From Bacteroidia bacterium (lineage in GTDB: Bacteria; Bacteroidota; Bacteroidia; B-17B0; Aurantibacillaceae): a DNA stretch of 15,065 bases. The stretch is from the NCBI GenBank assembly GCA_026418315.1, contig JAOABO010000028.1, positions 1 through 15,065 of the forward strand. The letters run 5' to 3'. A program made the position numbers and the translations under genes. Positions 1 through 6,537 of this stretch are shown piece after piece. The first letter of the stretch is position 1, and every line of letters begins with the position of its first letter. The notes under the pieces were generated by a model that worked only from the letters and a program-made list of their open reading frames with translations, was not told the DNA's origin and ran no database searches.

Positions 1-19
1 AGATGTGTATAAGAGACAG
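1..19. other. Residual Nextera transposon adapter (sequencing artefact)
   Basis: The first 19 bases, AGATGTGTATAAGAGACAG, are identical to the Tn5 mosaic-end adapter used in Nextera libraries. They extend the ccoP reading frame by six codons that do not belong to the gene. Genomic sequence starts at about base 20, so this is the end of a contig and not a biological boundary. Confidence 0.97.
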
Positions 20-658
20 ATGATAATGAACCAAATAAACAACTGAAAATATAATAGTGGCATAAAACATCCAAAGCCACCAGGGCGGTAATACATTATC
101 TAATTCACGAATGCCATCATATTCATGGTCAAATTGAATAGTTGCCTCTTTTTCAATGGGTACTGATTTGGTTAACCAATGTTCAATATCCCAAATTGTA
201 CTCTTTGGTTCCTCTTCCTTTAAAATTCCGGCATACTTTAATATCTGCTGAAACTGATAATACATCCATATCACAATCAAAGATAATAGAAAATTCAAAG
301 CAATTAATATATAAATATCCAACTCGGAAAATGATACTAATGGTTCAGAAGAACCTGCTTCCTGAGCAAATGAATGAAAGGAAAATAAAACCCCGCCTAT
401 GACTAAAATATTTTGAAAAAATTTAGAGTTATTCTTAAAAATATCTGAATTGCTTACAGACCTGATAGCTGAAGAAAGAGAGCGAAGAACAAGAATCTGA
501 ATAAGTAATAGAATAATTAACCCCCATCCTATAGCATTATAGGACGCCGTATCATTCATCGTACCATCAACCATGCTTACATTATTTTGTGCAAAAGCAC
601 TTGAACTGGTTATGGCTAGTATTATTAGAATAAAATGTAGGTGAGACATTGTTTTCAT
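20..658 (-). CDS. ccoP: Cytochrome c oxidase cbb3-type, subunit III (CcoP), N-terminal part
   Basis: This is the N-terminal 213 residues of CcoP, the diheme c subunit that passes electrons into the cbb3 oxidase in the inner membrane. The start is ATG at 658-656. The diagnostic feature is DHEYDGIRELDN followed by LPPWW (residues 177-194) and then a transmembrane helix (about 195-212). This is the conserved segment that precedes the heme c domains in CcoP. Residues 1-140 form a long N-terminal extension: a signal-like segment ending SSSAFAQ (8-24), a helix at 43-62, a second signal-like segment ending FHSFAQ (83-99), and a helix at 115-134. The CXXCH heme domains would lie beyond the contig end and are not seen. 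The gene starts 15 bp after ccoQ and is surely co-transcribed with it. The frame is open throughout, so the gene is incomplete rather than broken. Confidence 0.92.
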
Positions 659-673
659 AATTTTATTTTTTAA

Positions 674-838
674 TTATTCAAATGGTAAATTTTTTAATTT
701 ATTGATATATTTACTATCCACTTTTACCAACCAAATCAAGACAGCAATAAAAAACAGAAAAAATATCAGAAAAGAAATGATTGGATAAATTTCTATTCCT
801 AATATACTTTCCAAATGATGTTTTACAAAACGTAGCAT
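674..838 (-). CDS. ccoQ: cbb3-type oxidase small subunit CcoQ
   Basis: This 54-residue protein begins MLRFVKHHLESI, continues GIEIYPIISFL, and has a single transmembrane helix at about residues 18-38. A short charged tail ends KLKNLPFE. The IYPIIS segment leading into the helix, the size and the position between ccoN and ccoP fit CcoQ of Bacteroidota, a small subunit thought to stabilise the assembled oxidase. The start codon is ATG at 838-836 and the stop is TAA at 676-674. It lies 17 bp after ccoNO and 15 bp before ccoP. CcoQ sequences are poorly conserved, so the call rests on size, topology and context together. Confidence 0.85.
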   Translation of the reverse strand: MLRFVKHHLESILGIEIYPIISFLIFFLFFIAVLIWLVKVDSKYINKLKNLPFE

Positions 839-855
839 AATTGTATTTTTTATTG

Positions 856-3003
856 TTATTTAGATGCTTGTTTTTTATCCATACTAATATCAACTCCTAA
901 TCTTTGCATATAAGCGATAAGCGCTATTATTTCTTTATCAGGGGTAGTACGGATATTATCTTTCTTTAAATCATCTACAATTTGTTGTGCCTGTTTTTTC
1001 AAATCATCTATACATTGATTTTCATAACCCTCAGGATATGGAACACCAAGTTTTCTCATGGCTTTGATTTTATCAGGTGTTTTAGAAATGTCTAAAGTAT
1101 TTTCAAGTAACCAAGGATAAGGTGGCATAATGGAATTTGGTGAAGTAAGACGAGGGTCTAACATATGCGTATAATGCCACGCATTGGGTTTACGTAGTTT
1201 CATAGTACCTTCTCTTGCTAAATCAGGACCCGTTCTTTTAGAGCCCCATTGAAAAGGATGGTCGTATACAAACTCTCCTGCTTTGGAATATTCTCCATAT
1301 CGTTCTGTTTCACTTCTAAACGGACGAACCATTTGTGAATGACACACATAACATCCTTCTCTAATATAAATGTCTCTTCCTTCCAGCTCAAGCGGAGTGT
1401 ATGGTTTTACAGATGAAATAGTAGGTATATTAGATTTGACAAGAAAAGTTGGAATAATTTCTATAATACCTCCAATAGCCACCAATACAAAAGATACAAT
1501 TAACATTTGTACAGGTCTTTTTTCAATCCATTTATGCCAGTATTCATTTTTCTCTTCATGAAATCTAATAAGGGCAGGTGCCTCTGCACTTTCATTGGCA
1601 AGAAAGTTACCATTTTGTGCAGTTTTAATAAGATTATACACCATTACTATTACACCTGTAAAATACAACAGTCCACCAATGCCTCTTAACAAATATAGAT
1701 TTTTTAATGCGGTAACTGTTTCAAGAAAATTAGGATATTTCAAAAAACCTTCTTGTGTAAATTCTTTCCACATAAAACTTTGTGTAAACCCTGCCCAATA
1801 CATTGGTATTGCATAAAAAACTACACCTAATGTCCCAATCCAAAAATGAAAATCAGCAAGTTTTTTAGAATATAAATTAGTTCTCCACATTCTTGGTATT
1901 AACCAATAAAGCATCCCAAAGGTTAAAAATCCATTCCATGCTAATCCGCCTACATGTGCATGAGCAATAGTCCAATCAGTAAAATGAGAAATAGCGTTTA
2001 CATTTTTCAGAGATAACATAGGTCCTTCAAAAGTAGCCATACCATATCCTGTCAGTGCTACTACCATAAATTTCAAAATAGGTTCTACTTTTACTTTATC
2101 CCATACTCCTCTTAAGGTTAACAGGCCATTCAACATACCTCCCCAAGATGGTGCAATCAGCATAACAGAAAACACAGCTCCTAAAGATTGGGCCCAATCA
2201 GGTAAGGCAGAATATAATAAGTGGTGGGGGCCTGCCCATATATAAATGAATATCAAAGCCCAAAAGTGTACAATAGACAATTTATATGAATACACAGGTC
2301 GCTCTGCGGCTTTAGGAACAAAATAATACATCAATCCTAAATAAGGAGTAGTAAGAAAAAATGCTACTGCATTATGACCATACCACCACTGTACTAAAGC
2401 ATCTTGTACCCCTGCATACCATGAGTAACTTTTCAAAAATGAAACAGGAAGTTCAAAAGAATTAACCACATGAAGCATTGCAACAGTAATAAAAGTAGCG
2501 ATGTAAAACCAAATAGCTACATATAAATGCTCTACCCGTCTTTTCAAAATAGTGGCAAACATGTTCCATCCAAATACCACCCAAATCAGAGTAATTGCTA
2601 TATCAATGGGCCATTCTAATTCTGCATATTCTTTAGATGTAGTATAACCTAACGGTAAAGTAATAGCGGCAGATAAAATAATCAGTTGCCACCCCCAAAA
2701 ATGTATTTTACTTAAGGTATCGCTATACATTCTTGTTTTGAGTAATCTTTGTAAAGAATAATACACTCCTGCAAAAATGCCATTACCCACAAAAGCAAAA
2801 ATCACTGCATTGGTATGTAAAGGTCGTAAGCGACTAAAAGTAGTAATTGGAATACCAAAATTCAGTTCTGGAAATACTAATTGAAATGCTATAAGCAATC
2901 CAACCAACATTCCGATAACGCCAAAAACGACTGTGGCAATTAAAAAATTCCGCACAATGGCATTGTCATACTCAAATTTTTCAATGTTCGTGTTGTGTTC
3001 CAT
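856..3003 (-). CDS. ccoN: Fused cbb3-type cytochrome c oxidase subunits I and II (CcoN-CcoO)
   Basis: This 715-residue inner-membrane protein carries the catalytic subunit of the oxidase and its mono-heme c subunit in one chain. Residues 1 to about 480 are CcoN. The expected ligands are visible: H63 in RPLHTNAVIFAF (low-spin heme b), H210 in WWYGHNAVAF and H260-H261 in AGPHHLLYSALPDW (CuB), Y254 at the position of the cross-linked tyrosine, and H348 and H350 in DWTIAHAHVGG (hemes b3 and b). Residues about 495-715 are CcoO: a membrane anchor at 498-520, heme c motif CYVCH (551-555) in EGCYVCHSQMVRPF, and a probable axial Met in IMPPYPWL (M626). CcoN and CcoO are separate in Proteobacteria, while the fused form is known in Bacteroidota. 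The start ATG lies inside the 3' end of ccoS (23-bp overlap), which suggests coupled translation. Confidence 0.97.
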   Translation of the reverse strand: MEHNTNIEKFEYDNAIVRNFLIATVVFGVIGMLVGLLIAFQLVFPELNFGIPITTFSRLRPLHTNAVIFAFVGNGIFAGVYYSLQRLLKTRMYSDTLSKIHFWGWQLIILSAAITLPLGYTTSKEYAELEWPIDIAITLIWVVFGWNMFATILKRRVEHLYVAIWFYIATFITVAMLHVVNSFELPVSFLKSYSWYAGVQDALVQWWYGHNAVAFFLTTPYLGLMYYFVPKAAERPVYSYKLSIVHFWALIFIYIWAGPHHLLYSALPDWAQSLGAVFSVMLIAPSWGGMLNGLLTLRGVWDKVKVEPILKFMVVALTGYGMATFEGPMLSLKNVNAISHFTDWTIAHAHVGGLAWNGFLTFGMLYWLIPRMWRTNLYSKKLADFHFWIGTLGVVFYAIPMYWAGFTQSFMWKEFTQEGFLKYPNFLETVTALKNLYLLRGIGGLLYFTGVIVMVYNLIKTAQNGNFLANESAEAPALIRFHEEKNEYWHKWIEKRPVQMLIVSFVLVAIGGIIEIIPTFLVKSNIPTISSVKPYTPLELEGRDIYIREGCYVCHSQMVRPFRSETERYGEYSKAGEFVYDHPFQWGSKRTGPDLAREGTMKLRKPNAWHYTHMLDPRLTSPNSIMPPYPWLLENTLDISKTPDKIKAMRKLGVPYPEGYENQCIDDLKKQAQQIVDDLKKDNIRTTPDKEIIALIAYMQRLGVDISMDKKQASK

Positions 3004-3196
3004 AGTTGTTTGATTTTTGTGTTTCTGATGATGTATTTATTGATATTGAACTTTCATTTTCACTGTCATATAAAATTCTAATAGAAGGCGAAACAATGTC
3101 TTCATACTGCCCTCTTTTAACTGACCATATAAACGCCACTAAAAAAGCTATTGCAATTATTACACTAATACTTAATAATATGTAAATGACGTCCAT
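2981..3196 (-). CDS. ccoS: cbb3-type oxidase assembly protein CcoS
   Basis: This 71-residue protein has one N-terminal transmembrane helix (about residues 3-26) followed by FIWSVKRGQYEDIVSPSIRILY, shown here in two parts: FIWSVKRGQYED, and SPSIRILYD. The W-x-x-x-x-GQY-D...P..RIL pattern is typical of CcoS, which is needed to insert cofactors into the cbb3 oxidase. The tail after residue 46 is polar and unconserved. It is the first gene of the oxidase operon and overlaps ccoNO by 23 bp. In many genomes the copper-exporting ATPase gene ccoI precedes ccoS. Here the upstream neighbour is instead a divergent lipoprotein gene. Confidence 0.93.
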   Translation of the reverse strand: MDVIYILLSISVIIAIAFLVAFIWSVKRGQYEDIVSPSIRILYDSENESSISINTSSETQKSNNYGTQHEH

Positions 3197-3209
3197 AATT
3201 TTTCAGGCA

Positions 3210-3217
3210 CAAAAATA
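3210..3217 (-). promoter_or_regulatory. Candidate Bacteroidota -7 promoter element for the cco operon
   Basis: Read on the minus strand this is TATTTTTG, a full match to the TAnnTTTG -7 consensus of the Bacteroidota primary sigma factor. It ends 13 bases before the ccoS ATG, which would give a very short leader. I see no convincing -33 TTTG element 18-21 bases upstream, so an activator may be needed, or the match may be chance in AT-rich DNA. Confidence 0.35.
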
Positions 3218-3240
3218 TGTGATACATACCCCACATTAAT

Positions 3241-3254
3241 ATGACTTATATCAG
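3241..3254 (-). promoter_or_regulatory. Candidate CRP/FNR-family binding site upstream of ccoS
   Basis: The 14 bases ATGACTTATATCAG contain TGA-N6-TCA, the core of the FNR consensus TTGAT-N4-ATCAA (7 of 10 consensus positions match). The centre at 3247.5 lies about 44 bases upstream of the start site implied by the -7 element at 3210-3217, close to the -41.5 spacing of class II activators. cbb3 operons are commonly under FNR-type control. This is an inference from one imperfect site. Confidence 0.3.
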
Positions 3255-3310
3255 TTTTTATAGTATTTTTTTATTCATTATTTTATTTAAGGTATATTTA
3301 TTGCCAAAAA

Positions 3311-4423
3311 ATGCTTCGTTTAAAGTTTTATACTCTTTTATTTTTTATTTTATTCCCTATTACAATTATTATATTTTCCTGTAAAAACAAACTCAATATT
3401 TTAGCTCCATATAAAGAATTAGTGAGTGTTTATGCTATTCTTAATCCACAAGAGCAGTACCAATATATTCGGATAAACAAGGTATTTGCAGGCGAAGGAA
3501 ATGCCTATAACATGGCACAACAAAAAGATTCTATTAACTTTCCTGCCGGACAGTTACAGGTTTCATTAAAAAGAAAAGTGAATGGAACGTATGCCCCTGT
3601 TTGTATGTCTTTAACTGCAACAGAATTATTTTTAAGAGATACTGTTTTATATACCTCTACCGGCACTTTTAATAATGAACAAAGATTTTATTATACTGAT
3701 AAAAAAATATATCCAAGCGGAACTTATGAGCTTTATATTAAAGATACCAAAAGCAATGTTACTTTTACTGCATCTACTACTATGATAGATAGTGTTAAGC
3801 CAGGTCTTATTCAACCCTTAGCTCCCCCATATTATCCCGTACCGCCCAATCCTAGTAATCCACCTTATTATTACCTGGACCTGAGCAATTTGACCATTAA
3901 CAGAGATGTTCGCTTCAAAAGTGAAACAGGTGCATTTATGTATGAAATGTATGTTCGTATGCACTATGTAGATTCCATGCTGAATGGAAGCACTGTTGCA
4001 AAATATGTGGATAATAAATATACCCCCATTTTTTCTACCACACTCAGCGGTAATGAAGATATGAAGTATACATATACATCTAATCAGTTATTAAGCAGTT
4101 TTTACTTATCTATCTTAAATAACGATAACGACCCTAATATTTTATTCAGAAGAATTATTAAATTTGATTATATTATTTATGCCGCTAATTACGACTACTA
4201 TGTGTTTTTGCAGTCCAATGTTCCTTCTTCTTCGGTTGCTCAGGATAAACCCATTTATTCCAATATTTCTAATGGCGCAGTTGGAATTTTTGCTGCCCGC
4301 TCCAGAATACATGTAAGTAAACACCCTGCTAATTCGTTTATTAGTTTTATAGCAACTACCAAACCTTTCTGTAATCTTAGATTTTTAAATTACGATGGCA
4401 CAGTACCTTCTGTATGCAATTAG
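3311..4423 (+). CDS. Bacteroidota-type surface or periplasmic lipoprotein of unknown function
   Basis: This 370-residue protein has a hydrophobic signal segment (residues 6-22) ending in the lipobox-like IFSC, with C24 as the probable lipidated cysteine followed by KNK. The mature part is rich in aromatic and beta-forming residues. It carries a segment common to Bacteroidota lipoproteins, VYAILNPQEQYQYIRINKVF (residues 43-62), and near the end YSNISNGAVGIFAARSR. Both recall the DUF4249-like group of SusD-neighbour lipoproteins, but I cannot confirm the family. A proline-rich stretch (about 167-185) separates two halves. It is the only plus-strand gene here, transcribed divergently from ccoS. 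Its TAG stop (4421-4423) overlaps the stop codon of the convergent waaA. There is no SusC-like partner nearby, so its role is open. Confidence 0.8.
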   Translation: MLRLKFYTLLFFILFPITIIIFSCKNKLNILAPYKELVSVYAILNPQEQYQYIRINKVFAGEGNAYNMAQQKDSINFPAGQLQVSLKRKVNGTYAPVCMSLTATELFLRDTVLYTSTGTFNNEQRFYYTDKKIYPSGTYELYIKDTKSNVTFTASTTMIDSVKPGLIQPLAPPYYPVPPNPSNPPYYYLDLSNLTINRDVRFKSETGAFMYEMYVRMHYVDSMLNGSTVAKYVDNKYTPIFSTTLSGNEDMKYTYTSNQLLSSFYLSILNNDNDPNILFRRIIKFDYIIYAANYDYYVFLQSNVPSSSVAQDKPIYSNISNGAVGIFAARSRIHVSKHPANSFISFIATTKPFCNLRFLNYDGTVPSVCN

Positions 4424-5703
4424 TAATTGAGATATTTTTCTAATACTGTCATTGTTCTGCTTACACCGCCTTTATGTTCGTCAATAAATTCATTAACAGC
4501 ATGTTGTGCAGAAGTATAAATTGTATTACTACCCAATAAGTTTTCTAATACATCAGATAGTTCAGTTTCATTGGTAATAGCAAAGGCGGCTTTCATTTTA
4601 ATTAATTCAGTTGCCTCATAAAATTTGTGATATTTTTTCCCAAAAATAACCGGTAGTCCATAAACTGCAGGTTCCAAAATGTTATGAATGCCATCTGTAA
4701 AACCACCACCGATATAAGCAACATAACCATATCTGTATATTTTATTTAATATACCAATCGTGTCAATTATCAACACATTTTTTTCAGATAATTCTTTTAA
4801 TCCGATTGATTGAATTTGAGTGTATCTACAATGTAATAATTCATATTGATTGAGTAATGTCTCCAAATGACTGACATTCTTTTCATCGGGGTGATGTGGG
4901 GCTATCATTATTTTTATGTCATATTTTGTCCTTAAATTTTTCAGGACGGGTAATACGATTTTTTCATCTTGATACCATGTACTTCCACAAATAATTACTT
5001 TTTGATTATTACAAAACTGTTCTATTTCGTGATTTTGATATGTTTGATGTGCAATTTCAATAACACGGTCAATTCTTGTATCTCCTGATAATATCACATT
5101 GCTTTCAATGTTGATTTTTTTAAGCAACCTCATGGATAATTTATCCTGTACAAAAATTTTATCAAATGCAGCAAGTCCATTTATAAAAATTTTTCCGTAC
5201 CATTTGAAAAAGGGTTGGTGTTTTCTAAAAATAGAGGATATTAAAAAACAATGAATGGTACCCTGTACTTTTCTTCTGATAATTTCATTCAAAAAATTCA
5301 GCCAAAATTCATATTTCACAAAAAAGATGAATCTTGGTTTTACAATATCCATGAAATCTATAGCATTCTGTGGTGTGTCGTAAGGCAAATAAAAAACATC
5401 ATCAGCATATTCAAAATTTTTCTGTGCATTGTATCCTGATGGTGAAAAAAAGGTGATGAGTATTCTGTAGTGAGGAAATTGTTTTCTTATCTGAACTATT
5501 AACGGTCTTGCCTGCTCAAATTCTCCAAGAGAGGAAACATGAAACCATATTATTTTTTGGGTATTTCCATTTAATTTGTCTTTTAATTTATGTTTCCAGT
5601 TTTTTCTTCCTTCTATTGCCTGCTGAGCTTTTTTATTAAATAAAGATGCTAATCTGATGCCCAAAATTAATCCATAAATTGAAAGTGTATAAAGAAATTG
5701 CAT
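4420..5703 (-). CDS. waaA: 3-deoxy-D-manno-octulosonic acid (Kdo) transferase
   Basis: This GT30 glycosyltransferase adds Kdo from CMP-Kdo to lipid IVA in LPS core synthesis at the cytoplasmic face of the inner membrane. The product has 427 residues counted from the ATG at 5703-5701. An in-frame TTG two codons upstream (5709-5707) would add only two residues and is less likely. Seen: an N-terminal hydrophobic anchor (about residues 4-20), then HVSSLGEFEQARPLI with the catalytic Glu of the SxGE motif, SPSGYN, and VKYEFW. The C-terminal Rossmann half has ICGSTWYQDE, IAPHHPDE, and GIHNILEPAVYGLPVIFGKKYHKF, quoted here as GIHNILEPAVYG and PVIFGKKYHKF. These follow the family order. The length is normal. 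It is the last gene of the minus-strand run and implies an LPS-bearing outer membrane. Confidence 0.95.
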   Translation of the reverse strand: MQFLYTLSIYGLILGIRLASLFNKKAQQAIEGRKNWKHKLKDKLNGNTQKIIWFHVSSLGEFEQARPLIVQIRKQFPHYRILITFFSPSGYNAQKNFEYADDVFYLPYDTPQNAIDFMDIVKPRFIFFVKYEFWLNFLNEIIRRKVQGTIHCFLISSIFRKHQPFFKWYGKIFINGLAAFDKIFVQDKLSMRLLKKINIESNVILSGDTRIDRVIEIAHQTYQNHEIEQFCNNQKVIICGSTWYQDEKIVLPVLKNLRTKYDIKIMIAPHHPDEKNVSHLETLLNQYELLHCRYTQIQSIGLKELSEKNVLIIDTIGILNKIYRYGYVAYIGGGFTDGIHNILEPAVYGLPVIFGKKYHKFYEATELIKMKAAFAITNETELSDVLENLLGSNTIYTSAQHAVNEFIDEHKGGVSRTMTVLEKYLNY

Positions 5704-5730
5704 ATTCAATATTACCAGTTCATGAGTATA

Positions 5731-6489
5731 TCAATCATAAAAAAATATACCTTCAATTTTTCTATAAACAGGAAGTATCCATCCAAATTTTACTCCAAAT
5801 AGTAAATCATGACGAAGTTTATTATCTACCGATGCTGTTGCATAATCATAATAGCGGACATTTTTAGTAAATGCATAATACATTTCTATGCCAAAAGTAA
5901 AATTTACAAACCTGTTAGATGATAAATAAGTATATCCTAAATATTGATAAAAGCACGTACCTATACTCAATCTGTCATAACCTCTTACCCATTTACCTTT
6001 TACAAATGCTACTCTTCTTTGTGCATCAAAAAGATTAATTTTATGTTGAAAATATCCTGCTCCTATCTGATAGTGAATTCCTCTGTTTTTATTTCTTCCT
6101 CCAATATAAAATATTTTTCCAATATTCATAGTAAGGTTCCACCCTCTTTCTGTAACTCGCAAATCTGCAGGATACCCTTCGTTATCAATCACAAAGTTTC
6201 CTGCACTGTAAGATGTTTCTAATTGAGACAAAACATTGTCTTTTACGTTTTTCCCAAAAAGATAATTGCCATCTATTCCTATTAAAAAATTATTCTTCAA
6301 CTTATAAATAACAGCACCGCCTACACTTGCATTGCTGCCAAATCTTTTACTTAAATCTCCGCCCGGCATCTGCAATGCCCCGTGTATCTGAACATAAGGA
6401 AAAGAAAGCAATGAATCGTAAGTTAATTGCGAATATATAACCTTATGAATGAACAGTGAAAAAACTATGATAAATAAATACTTTCTCAT
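5731..6489 (-). CDS. Outer-membrane beta-barrel protein, function unknown
   Basis: Counted from the ATG at 6489-6487 this is a 252-residue protein. An upstream in-frame ATG at 6507 would add LIFAT ahead of the signal peptide and overlap the -7 element at 6495-6502, so I prefer the inner start. The signal peptide MRKYLFIIVFSLFIHKVIYS is probably cleaved before QLTYD. The mature part alternates polar and aromatic residues in strand-length blocks (for example AVIYKLKNNFLIGIDGNYLF, YQIGAGYFQHKIN, FTFGIEMYYAF, LLFGVKFGWILPVY), as expected for an 8-10 strand barrel. The region QIHGALQMPGGDLSKRFGSN looks like a conserved plug or first loop seen in Bacteroidota barrel proteins. It sits between waaA (21 to 27 bp away) and the acyl-CoA ligase. 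The substrate and role cannot be read from the sequence. Confidence 0.82.
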   Translation of the reverse strand: MRKYLFIIVFSLFIHKVIYSQLTYDSLLSFPYVQIHGALQMPGGDLSKRFGSNASVGGAVIYKLKNNFLIGIDGNYLFGKNVKDNVLSQLETSYSAGNFVIDNEGYPADLRVTERGWNLTMNIGKIFYIGGRNKNRGIHYQIGAGYFQHKINLFDAQRRVAFVKGKWVRGYDRLSIGTCFYQYLGYTYLSSNRFVNFTFGIEMYYAFTKNVRYYDYATASVDNKLRHDLLFGVKFGWILPVYRKIEGIFFYD

Positions 6490-6494
6490 TGTTG

Positions 6495-6502
6495 CAAAAA
6501 TA
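6495..6502 (-). promoter_or_regulatory. Candidate -7 promoter element for the barrel gene
   Basis: On the minus strand this reads TATTTTTG, a full match to TAnnTTTG, and ends five bases before the ATG at 6489. It would produce a leaderless or nearly leaderless transcript. No clear -33 TTTG is visible upstream. Confidence 0.3.
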
Positions 6503-6537
6503 AGCATTATTTCATTTGATTAACACGGGTAAATGTT

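Noticed and set aside
142..402. Plus-strand open frame of 86 codons opposite ccoP
   Set aside because: It lies antisense to the clear CcoP coding sequence, and its translation has no recognisable features.
403..420. Possible frameshift in ccoP at a run of T and A residues
   Set aside because: Recounting the homopolymer on the minus strand gives an uninterrupted frame (KFFQNILVIGG), so there is no lesion.
3293..3300. TATATTTA as a -7 element for the plus-strand lipoprotein gene
   Set aside because: It lacks the final G, and I see no -33 TTTG at suitable spacing. In DNA this AT-rich such near matches are common.
5704..5709. TTG as an upstream start of waaA
   Set aside because: It would add only two residues. 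An ATG at 5703-5701 is available and gives a normal family length.
6490..6507. Upstream ATG of the barrel gene
   Set aside because: It would place LIFAT before a typical signal peptide and overlaps a TAnnTTTG-like element, so the inner ATG is preferred.
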